A stretch of 64,000 bases of DNA from an uncultured Lachnospiraceae bacterium. GTDB taxonomy: Bacteria > Bacillota > Clostridia > Lachnospirales > Lachnospiraceae. Location: the NCBI GenBank assembly GCA_910585895.1, contig CAJUHY010000006.1:1-64000 (forward strand). Reading direction: 5' to 3'. A model generated the notes under the pieces. That model had not been told where the DNA came from and did no database searches. It saw nothing but the letters and a program-made list of their open reading frames with translations. This document shows, one piece after another, positions 24,884-35,600 of this stretch (the stretch's first letter is position 1; the number at the start of each line of letters is the position of its first letter). The position numbers and the translations under genes were made by a program.

Positions 24884-26383
24884 TTATAGCTTTACCACTT
24901 TGATAGTCTGTCTGCTCCTGTCGCTGAGCCCTTCCACAGTCAGACCAAGTTTCTGGCACTGGTCAACGATTCCGATAATCTTGCCCGTGAGGATTTCTCC
25001 CGGGGTCACCAGTGGAATTCCTGGTGGATAGAGGTAGATGAATTCCTGGCTGATGTGTCCGGTGGAGGCTTTCAGGGAAAGCGGCTCGGCGGGCTGTTCC
25101 ATCGCAAGGGCGATGGGCATCTGGGGCTTAGGAGGCTGGTAAATGTCGTTGCTTGTCAGGTGTCTCGACCGGTCTGACGTCCTGGAACCAAGGATTACAG
25201 GGCGCGATGGGGTACGCACAGCTGCAAGAGAAATCTCATCGTCAATTTCTTTCAGTCCATGCAGCAAGCGTGCAAATCCCTCCGGGGTATCCATCAGGCT
25301 GGACAGGGCAGTGACATAGTGTCCGGAGCACATTTCCAATTGTAAATAATAATTGTGCAGCAGTTTACGGTACAATTTCTGTCCGGTCAATTCTGAATCA
25401 CCCACTGAAATTAATATTTTGGAAATATCATGGTCAAAGCAGGTTTCCGGCTGGCAGGAATCCTTCTCAAATATCCTCAGGCGTTTAAGAGATTTCGCCT
25501 GTTGATAAAATTTCTTTAGCTGTGGCATATATTTTGCCAGCTGTTCTTCTTTTTCTTCATTTAAGAAACGAATACACTGTTCTATAGACGCCATCAAGAG
25601 ATAAGAAGGCGAACTGGTCTGATAAATGGAAACAAAATTTTCCAAAGCATTTCGGTCTATACGTTCAGAATTCACATGCAGCAGTGCAGTCTGTGTGAGA
25701 CAAGGCAGCGTCTTGTGCAGACTTTGAATGACTAAATCCGCACCGCATTCCAGGGCAGATTCCGGGAACTCCTCGGAAAGTGAAAAATGTGCGCCATGCG
25801 CTTCGTCCACAATCAAGGGCAAATCGTATGCGTGTGCAATCTCTGCAATTGTACGAATATCGGAGGTAACCCCATCGTATGTGGGGGAAGTGATGAATAC
25901 AGCGCCAATCTGGGGCAAATCGTCTAACGCCTGTGCGACATGTGCCGGAGAGATAGAGCCGGAGACGCCAAATTCCGTTGCTGACGGAAGAAGGTAAACA
26001 GTCTCTAATCCTCTCAGGTATACGGCATGGTAGGCTGATTTATGGCTGTTGCGAGCCATCAGCAATGTGCTGAGCCGGGGAAGTGCTGCGCTGATAGCGC
26101 TTAAAATGCCGGCAGTGCTGCCGTTTACCAGGAAAAATGTCTCTTTCGCCCCAAAAAGTTCCGCCGCGCGCTGCTGGGCGTCTTTTAAAATTCCATTTGC
26201 ATGATAGAGGTTGTCAAAACGGTCAATTTCCGTAATATCTACCGAATAAGGATTGGGAAATTCGATGGGAGCACGTTTATGTCCCGGCATGTGGAAGGGG
26301 TAACATCCGCTCTTGGAATAGCTTTGCAGCCGTTCATCCAGAAAAGGGGAATCGTCCTGCCAGGTGTATTTAATATCAGGCAT
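24884..26383 (-). CDS. Orn/Lys/Arg decarboxylase family PLP enzyme (YaaO/SpeA-like)
   Basis: Fold-type I PLP decarboxylase of basic amino acids, 499 aa from ATG 26383 (GGAG six bases upstream; longer in-frame starts lack a site). Visible features: FHMPGHKR near residue 28, the glycine-rich phosphate loop NGSTAGILSAI near residue 87, the DEAHGAHF motif near residue 193 and the PLP lysine in QSLHKTLPCLTQTALLH near residue 220. Product is a polyamine precursor such as agmatine or cadaverine; the substrate cannot be read from sequence. In Bacillus and many Clostridia this gene (yaaO) lies close to tmk/gmk-yaaR-holB; here 6.5 kb of plus-strand genes separates them. Confidence 0.93.
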   Translation of the reverse strand: MPDIKYTWQDDSPFLDERLQSYSKSGCYPFHMPGHKRAPIEFPNPYSVDITEIDRFDNLYHANGILKDAQQRAAELFGAKETFFLVNGSTAGILSAISAALPRLSTLLMARNSHKSAYHAVYLRGLETVYLLPSATEFGVSGSISPAHVAQALDDLPQIGAVFITSPTYDGVTSDIRTIAEIAHAYDLPLIVDEAHGAHFSLSEEFPESALECGADLVIQSLHKTLPCLTQTALLHVNSERIDRNALENFVSIYQTSSPSYLLMASIEQCIRFLNEEKEEQLAKYMPQLKKFYQQAKSLKRLRIFEKDSCQPETCFDHDISKILISVGDSELTGQKLYRKLLHNYYLQLEMCSGHYVTALSSLMDTPEGFARLLHGLKEIDDEISLAAVRTPSRPVILGSRTSDRSRHLTSNDIYQPPKPQMPIALAMEQPAEPLSLKASTGHISQEFIYLYPPGIPLVTPGEILTGKIIGIVDQCQKLGLTVEGLSDRSRQTIKVVKL

Positions 26384-26652
26384 GTCAGTCTCCTTTTTGT
26401 TATCTGCTTTTCTGTAAAAGGTATGTGCAGAATGGCAGTTTTTTATGAAAGTCGGCAAATATATTTGCCATTTTCTATAAGTATAACGGAAAGCGGCTGG
26501 AAACTCAAGTAAAGATAAAAGACCAATATTTTGTGCATAATTACCAAAATAAGATAAATTTATTGTCAAAAAGGTTATATAGGTTTACCATTCTTTGTGT
26601 GTGTTGCACATAGTATGTCTGTACAACACCGTTATTGGGTGTGCATTCTGCC

Positions 26653-26829
26653 TATAATGTACACCTGAGCAGGAAATTGCAATGAGCAGTTTCCTCTTTC
26701 CATAAGGGGGACTCGTTCGCGAGTCCCCATCCTTAATTTATAAGGAAACTTTAGTTATCGGTGGGGAAAGGAGGAAGAACGGTACAGATTAAAATATACT
26801 GTACATGACAAAAAGAAAGGAAGGATAAT
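26653..26829 (+). promoter_or_regulatory. -10 box and structured 5' leader of the first giant surface protein
   Basis: TATAAT lies at 26653-26658 with no good -35 box. The following leader of about 165 bases can form three hairpins: 26671-26680 with 26686-26695 (one G-U pair), a very stable stem 26707-26715 with 26720-26728 capped by a TTCG tetraloop, and 26782-26787 with 26799-26804. No poly-T follows the stable stem, so it is not an ordinary terminator. I do not recognise a known riboswitch. Confidence 0.4.
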
Positions 26830-29800
26830 ATGGGAATGAGAAAAAAATTTAAACAGATTGCTTCGCTCGTGCTCAGTCTGGCAATGGCGGTGACTTTGCT
26901 GCCGACGCAGTATGCATATGCTGAAAGCAGTGATGCCGCAGCGGGAACTCCTGCTGTTGTATCAGCGGGGGATGGGCTGCCAACTCCGATGATGCAGTTT
27001 ACGTTTGACAATGACGTACTGACAGACGTACAGGGCAAGGCGAAAGCCACGGTAGGCGGCGGAACGGCTGAGGTCATTGACGATGATGGCAGAGGCGATA
27101 AGGTATTAAACCTGAAAGACAATGGATACCTGAAAATTACAAACAAGGCAGATAATAAGAGTCCTTTGACAGGAAAGAAAGCCATCACTATTTCTTATTG
27201 GAGCAAGGATTCTGCTGGTTCCAATTTGGCCGGATGGGTGTATTTTATTAAAAAGGACTCTACCAAAACGGAATGGGGCAAACAGTATTATCTTGGACTT
27301 TTAGATGGCGGCGCGGCTGTAAGCGCAGAGCGTTATTGGGGTAATGGAAGTAATGCCCGAAAAAATGGTGCAGTAGCAGCAGAAGGATTTAAGACAAATA
27401 ACTGGAAACAGGTTACGGTTGTATTGGATGCAGATTCTACCACACTTTATGTCAATGGTGAGAAGCAAAAAACACAGGGAGAGCAGAATCTGACCGGAGA
27501 TGCAGAAGGGGCTCACAGGCTGGAGGATTATCTGACTGACAGTAACGTGTTTGAAATTGGCAGGGCTGACTGGGAAACAGGGCAGTTTTATGCTGGAAAA
27601 CTGGATGATTTTACCGTTTATGATGGAGCGTTGACTGCAGAGCAAATTAACGCTCTATACCTGAAAGATGTGACGTTGCAGACATTGGAAGCATTTGCTG
27701 ATGGTGAAAGCGCGGCTTTTGCCAAGACAAAGCTGACGTTGCCGGCAACCGTCAATAACAGTGCGTTTACCTGGACTTCCAGTAATACGGAAAAGATTGC
27801 TGCTGACGGAACAGTGAAGGCCTGGGACGGAAGTGAAATAGTGTTGACGGCTAAAGCCAGTATTCCAGGCAATGCTTCCTGGAGCAGGAGTTTTCCGGTG
27901 AAGCTGGCAAGAAAGATTAATGTGAAATATGTTCTGAAAGGCTCAGATACACCGCTGAAAGCAGCGGCAGAAGAATATTATAAATCGAGCGTTTCCACCT
28001 ATCCGCTGAAAGAGGAAGATAAAGTCTGGACGGATGAAACAAGCAAAAAAACCTATGTTTTATCGCAGGCGGATTCATCTTTGCAGATAGGCAGCAATGC
28101 CACAGATGTCGTTTTGGTTTATGCGGAAGATGTTGTAGAGAGTATTTCCACTGTCATAGAACCTATCACACTTAGGGCAGGTATGTTGCCGCAGCTTCCG
28201 GAAACGGTTAAGGCTGCATTTACCAGCGGACAGGAACGAGATGTCAAAGTGTTATGGGATAGTGAAGCTATCAAAGAGGCGTGTGCAACGCCTGGTAAGA
28301 AGACAATTTCCGGGGGAGTTGGCGCGAAAACGATAACGGTTCAGCTGAACGTTGAAGATAAGGAAGATTATCTTCTGGCAGGTTATTCATTTGACGAGGA
28401 AGATGCCGGGAGCGGCTGGGCAGATAGCAAAGGGAAAGGTAATGCCACCCTTGACGGAACGGGGAAGGCAGCAATTGTGCCTGGATTGAAAGGTAATGCT
28501 ATCGAACTTCCAGGAGGAGCGAAAGGTACCGCGGCTATCAAACTTCCTGATAATCTGCTCAAGATAGACGAAAATAAGTATGCAGATAATTTTACAATTT
28601 CCATGTTTATCAAAAATCCTGGCAATGGTAATTCTTTTGCCATGTCTTTGCTCGGCGAGGGCACAGACAATTATATCGGTTTTATCAACAGGACGGGAGG
28701 TAATGGAAATGCCGTGCAGTTAGAGTGTAAGAAGAAAGATATTACGTCTGGTGGGTGTTCGGCAAACGGAAAGGCATTGACAAATGTCTGGGAACATTTT
28801 GCAATTGTGGTAAATGGTTCTCAAGGAACGGTAAAGATATATAAAAATGGCGAAGAACTGGCAGATGGAAAAATCAACTTTAAACCTTCTGAACTGAAAC
28901 AGCAGAGAAACTTTCTGGGCCGCGCGGAGCATCCTGATAACGACTATCAAGGAATTTATGACGAATTTAAGGTTTACAGCGTAGCGCTTACAGATGGGGA
29001 AATCCAGTCCCTTTGCGATGATGTTCTGTATACAGAACAGATGAAGAAAGCGCTGGCTGGGTTAAAGACTTTGAAGATGTGGGACGGTACAGAAGCAGAC
29101 CTCACAAACCTGACAGACGACTTACAGCTTCCAGTTAAAGGTGACGGGGATTCTGTAACAGTCACTTGGGAATCTACAAATAATGAGGTGATCAGTTTAG
29201 TGACGCCTGGAGACGGCGTTGTTACACAGCCGTACGGAGAAGATACCGCAGATGCGGAGGTAACGCTGACAGCTACTGTCAAAGTCAGAGATTATGTTAA
29301 GACAGAAAAAGTAACGTATAAGGTTAAAGTACCGAAACGTGAAGGGGCAGACAAGAAACCGCTGCGCCATGCAGTTGTTGCGGCACAGGAACTATATGAA
29401 GCTGCAAGGCATCAAAGCAACATTTATGTGGTAAGTTCCTTTGAGACGCTGAAACAGGCAATTGAGGAAGCAAACGCAGCTTTGTCATCAACAACAGTAA
29501 CAGAGGCGGAAATTACGCAGATACTTGGCAAACTAAATAAACCGCTGAAACTCAAGAATCTGGATGAATTAAGCAGCCTGTTGGCAGTATGGTATCCATT
29601 AGATAATAATACGGATAAGGCAAAAGATGCATCCGGCAATGGCATAGACGCAATGGTGACAGGAGATGTAACGTTCAGCAGGGAGGATGGAGCAACCTTC
29701 CCAGGCGGGACAGCATTGACAAACAGTATTAAGGTGACAGGAGCAGCCTTGGATAATTTGCAGGTCACAGACCAGATGACCGTGTCTTTCTGGGCAAAAG

Positions 29801-32448
29801 ATGCCAGAGGAGACAAATCAAATGCATTTGGCATTGGTTCCGGTGATGCATTTGGCAGTAATGGCTGTGTAAGCGGAAATAATAAAGATGCGCAATTCTT
29901 TTACGTCAGTACGCACGATAATGGAAAGCTGCTTTCCAGCGTGTGCACGAAGTATTGGTCAGGTCCTTCCACGGTTGAAACGGCAGCGCCTGCAAAAGAT
30001 GAATGGCATCATATTACCAGTGTTCTGTCTGGTAAGACTCTTATGTTGTATATTGATGGAAAGAAAGTTGGGGATACCATCGAGACGAAAGCCACGATGA
30101 CGGAAATCTGGGCAAATGACCCACAGACCCGTGGCTTATATATCGGAAACTGCAGTTATGGCACACAGCCGGCAGCCAAAGCAGATAAAGACTATAAAGG
30201 TTCCATCAGGGACGTCCGCATCTACAATGCAGCGCTTGCAGATGCGCAGGTGGCAGAGGTTTACAGTTACCGTGAGAAACTGCCAATGGCGTATGCCAAA
30301 GCAGATGTAATTGCGGCGATGGAGAGCCTGGGTGCAGTGCCCAATGCAGACGGTACGTTTGCCTTGGATATTATACAGACAACGATTGATGAAGATGGTA
30401 AACTCGCCCTTCCGGCAAAAGGATATGGTGAGAGAGCAACGGTTGCCTGGACAGCAGAGGGTGACGGTAAAGATGCTATTGATACGGCGACTAATGTAGT
30501 AACTATTCCTGCAGCAGGCACGGTTAAGAAATTCACGTTGAAAGCAGCCATCACTGTAGGCGATAAGACAGAAACATTAACATATGCTTGTCGTGCATAC
30601 ACGAAAAACCTCAGCCTTGATACCAGTAAACTGGATGAATTGATTGCTGAGGCGAGGGCATACAAATCTTCGGATTATACCAAAACAAGTTTTGCGGCAT
30701 TCACAGTTATCCTTGACGAAGTATTTGATGCAGAGCCTTTGCTGAACACGGAAGAGGAAGTAACGGCTCAGATAAACAAGCTGCAGAAGGCAAAAGAGAA
30801 TTTGGTAGATATATCTGTTCTTCGTGCTAAAATCGAGACGTTGGAAGAAGAGTTCATCAGTCTGGACGAGAATTTGTACACAACTGCGAGCTGGAAAGCA
30901 TTTGAGGATAAACTGGAAGCAGCAAAAGAAGTGCTGGCAAAAGAAGATGCTTCAAAGAGCGAGGTAGATGGTGAACTTGCTAAGCTTCCTGCAAAGGCAA
31001 CCGATGACCTCAAAACCTGCGGAAGCAAGAAACCCTTAGAAGATGCCATCGCAGAAGTAGAAGCTTTGGCAGCGTATAAAGATGCTTATACCAACTGGTC
31101 AACAGTGGAGGAGGCTTTAGAGGCGGCAAAAGCAGAATTGGATAAGAGGCTTGAAAGCTACGAAGATGCCGCAGATACATTGATAAATGCAATCAATGCC
31201 CTTGTCATCAAGGATGAGCATAAGCTTACGGAAACCATGAAGGAAAACCTGGATAAGAAATTAGCACAGGCAAAAGCAGAAAATCTAACGAGCAGCAATT
31301 ATACAGCAGCAAGCTGGAAGAATTATCAGGAAGCGTTAGATAAATTAGAGGCAGCGCTTAGCAAAGAAAATGTCACCAAGGATGAAGCTGAGGCGGCAGC
31401 ATCAGCGCTGGATACTGCAAGGGCAGAACTTATGCCGATAGAGGCACAAATTCCTACATCCGAGAAAAAGCAAGAATTCCAGACCGCTTACGAAAAAGCA
31501 ACTCAGGCGGCGTCAGGCATGAAGCCGGAGTCATACACGCAGGAAAGCTGGGACAGATATCAAAACGCTCTGGCAGGAATGAAAGCTATCTCAGACCGTC
31601 TGGCATTGGAAAATAACAATGTAACCAAAGATGAGATTGATAGGGCAATCGCTGAACTTGATGCGGCAGCGGCAGAACTTGTACTTGTACAAAATGTTGA
31701 CAAGACAGCATTGGACAAAGCGATTAAGGATTGTGCAAATCTGAATGCCGCCTCATATACGCCTGAGAGCTGGAATGCTTTCAAGGCAGCGCTGGATGCG
31801 GCAAAAGCGGTTTCAGCAAATGCGTCCGCAACACAGGAGCAGGTAAATAAAGCATTGGCAGACCTCAATGCAAAGAAAGCGGCTCTCAAAGTGGCAATAA
31901 ATGAAACCAAGGCAACAAAAGTAACGAAAATTACACTGTCTGCTGACAGTAAAAACATTGCTGCAGGCAAGAAAGTGACTGTGAAGGCGAACGTCAAACC
32001 GGGCAATGCAACAAATAAGGGCGTTACCTGGACAACTTCAAATAAGAAGTGGGCAACGGTCAACGGCAAAGGAGTGGTAACCACTAAGAAAGCCGGTGCA
32101 GGAAAAACGGTGACAATTACAGCTACAGCTAAGGATGGAAGCAAGAAAAAGGGAACTATCAAGATTAAAATTATGAAAAATGCTGTTACAAAGGTTACCT
32201 TAAAGGCAAAATCCAAAAAAGTAAAGGCTGGTAAGAAAGTCACTGTTAAAGCAACAGTTAAGACAAACGGTAAGAAAGCCAACAAAAAGCTGGTTTGGAA
32301 AACGTCTAACAAGAAGTGGGCAACGGTCAACGGCAAAGGAGTGGTAACCACCAAGAAGGCCGGAAAGGGCAAGACTGTGACTATCACGGCAACATCGACC
32401 GATGGCACAAAGAAAGCGGCAAAGATTAAGATTAAAATAACAAAATAA
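26830..32448 (+). CDS. giant secreted surface protein with three LamG, multiple FIVAR and two Big_2 domains
   Basis: 1872 residues with a Sec signal peptide (about 1-32, ending AYA). Domains by eye: LamG/concanavalin-like 1 (50-280), a shortened Ig-like domain (300-360), a MucBP-like stretch and Big_4-like domain (364-510), LamG 2 (515-740), Ig-like (745-835), FIVAR-type helices (844-910), LamG 3 (914-1140), Ig-like (1147-1250), six FIVAR-like helical repeats (1263-1688), two Big_2 domains (1696-1872). No catalytic domain or sortase motif is seen, so it is probably a glycan-binding adhesin or scaffold held through its basic Big_2 end. Many lysines in the C-terminus. Confidence 0.88.
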   Translation: MGMRKKFKQIASLVLSLAMAVTLLPTQYAYAESSDAAAGTPAVVSAGDGLPTPMMQFTFDNDVLTDVQGKAKATVGGGTAEVIDDDGRGDKVLNLKDNGYLKITNKADNKSPLTGKKAITISYWSKDSAGSNLAGWVYFIKKDSTKTEWGKQYYLGLLDGGAAVSAERYWGNGSNARKNGAVAAEGFKTNNWKQVTVVLDADSTTLYVNGEKQKTQGEQNLTGDAEGAHRLEDYLTDSNVFEIGRADWETGQFYAGKLDDFTVYDGALTAEQINALYLKDVTLQTLEAFADGESAAFAKTKLTLPATVNNSAFTWTSSNTEKIAADGTVKAWDGSEIVLTAKASIPGNASWSRSFPVKLARKINVKYVLKGSDTPLKAAAEEYYKSSVSTYPLKEEDKVWTDETSKKTYVLSQADSSLQIGSNATDVVLVYAEDVVESISTVIEPITLRAGMLPQLPETVKAAFTSGQERDVKVLWDSEAIKEACATPGKKTISGGVGAKTITVQLNVEDKEDYLLAGYSFDEEDAGSGWADSKGKGNATLDGTGKAAIVPGLKGNAIELPGGAKGTAAIKLPDNLLKIDENKYADNFTISMFIKNPGNGNSFAMSLLGEGTDNYIGFINRTGGNGNAVQLECKKKDITSGGCSANGKALTNVWEHFAIVVNGSQGTVKIYKNGEELADGKINFKPSELKQQRNFLGRAEHPDNDYQGIYDEFKVYSVALTDGEIQSLCDDVLYTEQMKKALAGLKTLKMWDGTEADLTNLTDDLQLPVKGDGDSVTVTWESTNNEVISLVTPGDGVVTQPYGEDTADAEVTLTATVKVRDYVKTEKVTYKVKVPKREGADKKPLRHAVVAAQELYEAARHQSNIYVVSSFETLKQAIEEANAALSSTTVTEAEITQILGKLNKPLKLKNLDELSSLLAVWYPLDNNTDKAKDASGNGIDAMVTGDVTFSREDGATFPGGTALTNSIKVTGAALDNLQVTDQMTVSFWAKDARGDKSNAFGIGSGDAFGSNGCVSGNNKDAQFFYVSTHDNGKLLSSVCTKYWSGPSTVETAAPAKDEWHHITSVLSGKTLMLYIDGKKVGDTIETKATMTEIWANDPQTRGLYIGNCSYGTQPAAKADKDYKGSIRDVRIYNAALADAQVAEVYSYREKLPMAYAKADVIAAMESLGAVPNADGTFALDIIQTTIDEDGKLALPAKGYGERATVAWTAEGDGKDAIDTATNVVTIPAAGTVKKFTLKAAITVGDKTETLTYACRAYTKNLSLDTSKLDELIAEARAYKSSDYTKTSFAAFTVILDEVFDAEPLLNTEEEVTAQINKLQKAKENLVDISVLRAKIETLEEEFISLDENLYTTASWKAFEDKLEAAKEVLAKEDASKSEVDGELAKLPAKATDDLKTCGSKKPLEDAIAEVEALAAYKDAYTNWSTVEEALEAAKAELDKRLESYEDAADTLINAINALVIKDEHKLTETMKENLDKKLAQAKAENLTSSNYTAASWKNYQEALDKLEAALSKENVTKDEAEAAASALDTARAELMPIEAQIPTSEKKQEFQTAYEKATQAASGMKPESYTQESWDRYQNALAGMKAISDRLALENNNVTKDEIDRAIAELDAAAAELVLVQNVDKTALDKAIKDCANLNAASYTPESWNAFKAALDAAKAVSANASATQEQVNKALADLNAKKAALKVAINETKATKVTKITLSADSKNIAAGKKVTVKANVKPGNATNKGVTWTTSNKKWATVNGKGVVTTKKAGAGKTVTITATAKDGSKKKGTIKIKIMKNAVTKVTLKAKSKKVKAGKKVTVKATVKTNGKKANKKLVWKTSNKKWATVNGKGVVTTKKAGKGKTVTITATSTDGTKKAAKIKIKITK
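32041..32367 (+). repeat. near-identical internal repeat in the Big_2 coding region
   Basis: About 60 bases at 32041-32100 recur at 32308-32367 with only a few silent changes; both encode NKKWATVNGKGVVTTKKAG. The identity at the DNA level is much higher than between the rest of the two Big_2 domains, which suggests recent duplication or gene conversion. Confidence 0.75.
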
Positions 32449-32491
32449 GGTTAGCCATGAGACGAGAGGAAAAGTATTTCATGGATAAATG

Positions 32492-32529
32492 AAAACTGCC
32501 GCGCGGATGGTTCCGTGCGGCAGTTTTTT
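32492..32529 (+). terminator. intrinsic terminator after the LamG/FIVAR protein
   Basis: A GC-rich stem (AAAACTGCCGC with its complement GCGGCAGTTTT) closes a short loop and runs into TTTTTTG. Classic rho-independent terminator. Confidence 0.88.
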
Positions 32530-32594
32530 GTGCAAGACCTTTTGTATTGTGATAATGACTATAAAAAAATGAAGAAACTCCAATATGTAAATAA

Positions 32595-32623
32595 TTGACA
32601 AAGAATCTAGATAAAGATATTAT
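32595..32623 (+). promoter_or_regulatory. sigma-A promoter of the second surface protein
   Basis: TTGACA (32595-32600), 17 bases, TATTAT (32618-32623); AAGGAGAAAGG ribosome site follows before ATG 32665. Confidence 0.8.
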
Positions 32624-32664
32624 AAAATTAGTAACTGGTAAATTCATCAAAAAGGAGAAAGGTT

Positions 32665-35600
32665 ATGAAAAATTGGAAAAAAGCGTTAATGCTGCTGATG
32701 ATGTTTTGCCTGATGGCAGGACAATGCATAGCAGTGCAGGCTGCAGCAAAATCTTCCGCTAAGCTTGTCCTCAATAAGACGTCTTATACGCTCAAAAAGG
32801 GCAAATCTGTGCAGCTGAAAGTAACTAAGAACAAGTTAGGTAAGAAGAAAAAGGTAGTATGGTCAAGCAGCAATGAAAAGGTTGCAACCGTTTCAGCCAA
32901 AGGAAAAGTTAAGGGTAATAAGAATGGAAAAGCCACCATTACAGCAAAGGTGGAAGGCACGAAAGTAAAAGCGACCTGTAAAATTGTGGTTGGCACGCCT
33001 GTACAGAAAGTAAAATTAAATACTAAATCGGTGCAGCTGGAAGTCGGGAAACAATTTCAGTTGAAATCAAATGTCTCTCCGAAAAAGCCTACCAATAAAA
33101 ATGTAATCTACAAGTCTTCCAAGAAATCTGTTGCTTCGGTAAGCAAGAAGGGTATGGTTAGGGCTTTAAGAAAAGGAACTACAAAGATTACAGCAGTTGC
33201 AGCTGACGGGACAGGCAAATCGGCTGCATGTACGGTAACGGTAAAGAATAAAAGCATTGTTATCAGCGATATCGTTTTAAATGCGTCAAACCTCAGTTTA
33301 ACACCAGGGCAGGAAGCAAGATTGTCCGCTAAAATTAATCCAGGCAATGCAACCGATAAAACACTGGACTGGAGCAGTACAGACGGTAGGGTTGTGACAG
33401 TCAATAATGGGACAGTCAAAGCTGTTGGCGAGGGGAATGCCATAGTGAAAGTAACATCAAAAAATGGCAAGAGCGCGAACTGCAGCATCAAGGTATCCTA
33501 TAAAGACAGGGTCAGCAATCAGACAGAGCTTAACCAGGCGCTTACGAGTAAAATGGTCAGCAACATTATTTATACGTCTAATGCAGCGGGAAAGGTAATG
33601 ATTGCTGAAGGAGATTATTCTGCCAAGACTTTGGAAATCAATGCCCCCAATGCGGATGTGGAAAATAAGGGGCAGTTTAAGACAGTGACAATTAACGCCA
33701 TTGCAGAAAACACTTACGAGGAACACTCCGGCAACGTCATATACTTTAATGCGCCCAAGGGACGTATAGTGGTTGGAGAAAATGGCGCTGCCACTATCAA
33801 TTTAAGCAGCAAAGGCAACCAGAGTTTTGATTTGGAGAACAATGGTTATGTCAATGAAATCAATGTTCCAGGCAAAACTGTTTTGAAAGTTGCCGGCAGT
33901 AATCGGGTTCCTATAACTTTGGGCGTGGGAGCGGCAGATTCATCCATCACGACATCCACGGAGCTGCAGATTGATGCAAAAGCTAAATGGGATATGGTTG
34001 TTCTCCCCGGTGGAGAGAATACAAAGGCAATTGTTGATAACAATTCCTGTCTGCCTTCGGTAGCAGGCGTAGGCCGTATACCGGTAACAGTAAGTGACAG
34101 CAATGATATCATCAATATTACCGCAGAGATGCGTGATGACCTGGGTATTGACCAGGTTGTAGAAGTATCTGGCAACGTTCAGGAGTATTATTTGACAGAA
34201 GATGCCGGACAGGAGGAAACTACGGCGGAGAATGGTGATTCCTCTGACATTCAGCAGCCATCAAAACGTGCGGAGCATACGAATTGTGCACAGGCTAAGG
34301 TAACGATACTTCCATATTCTAATGCTAACAGCGGCATGAATGATACAAATTATCAGGACTTCATTGATGGCACAAATAGAACAGCAGAGACCGATGTGGA
34401 TGGAAACTTTGTAATGGAAGATGTCAAAATCGGTAATTACTGGATGGTTGTGGAGAAAGAGGCTTATGGAGTAGTCGTAAAGAATGTCATGATAACCAGT
34501 AACGATTTCCATACCTATACATGCAGCAATACCAGTTTGCTGAGCGATGAGATTACAGGCTGTGAAAATGCGCCGGCAATTTCAGGTGTAATCATAGATT
34601 CCCTGACAGGTAATTCCGTAAATGTATCTGGCTTACAGGTCAAGCTGAGGGCAGGATTCGGAAATGTCATCGGTGAGGTACTGCAGACAGCGCAGACCGA
34701 TGAGGAAGGAAAGTACTCCTTTACAAATGTAGCGGCTGGAGCTTATTCAGTAGAGGTGCTGGACCTTCGTCAGAATTTAGGTGAGGATGCAATTCGCTAT
34801 AATCCATCCTATGTAGACATTGTGGTAGCAAGCGGTTACCTTGCAGCTGATAATTATAACTGCCAGATAGACCAGAAAATGCTCGACTTTACAGGAAGGG
34901 GAAGGGTACAGTTCACACTGACCTGGGGAACAGAGGAGTCAGGAGCCAGTGCAGATATCGATTCCCATCTTGTAGGACCGAAGAAAAATGGAGAAGGTGA
35001 GTTCCATATTTATTACGGTAATCCAGGTTACTACCATTATGATGATGTGCAAGATGTGAAAATGGCAGACCTGGATGTGGATGATACGACATGGGAAGGA
35101 CCGGAACATACAACTATCTATGAAGAGACAGATGGGATTTACAGGTTCTATATCCATAATTACTCCGAAAGAGATGTAAATAACTCTCAGATGCTTGCTA
35201 AATCATTTGTGCAGGTGAGGGTAACAATTGGCACAAATTCCCATACATTCTATTGTCCGAACGGGACGGGAAACCTTTGGTATGTTTGCGATTACGATTC
35301 CAGGACTCACAGGATTATCCCTAAGAATAAGGTAAGCAATTTCCTGATTGATGAATCACACATTGGCATATCAGAGGAAGAGTATGAGCGTATCTGTCTT
35401 GAAAAGCTTAAAGAAAGTACAAATTACAAGTTGAAATCTTTGAAGGAAACGCTTCTTAAATTTTCTGATAATACTGCCAAGAGTGCATTGGCGGATGAGC
35501 TTGCAGAATTTGAGGACCGGATAGCATCAGCAGACAAAGTGGATGTTTTTGCCCAGATTAGCAGTGATTTAAAGCAATTAGAGGAAAAGCTGGACACAAT

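Noticed and set aside
24630..25031. 133-codon plus-strand ORF across the R-M end and the decarboxylase gene end
   Set aside because: It spans the 3' ends of two genes and the Uma2 scar with no coherent domain.
31560..32408. 282-codon minus-strand ORF under the FIVAR/Big_2 region
   Set aside because: Translation is low-complexity Phe/Leu/Val/Ala derived from Lys/Ala-rich codons on the real strand; no ribosome site.
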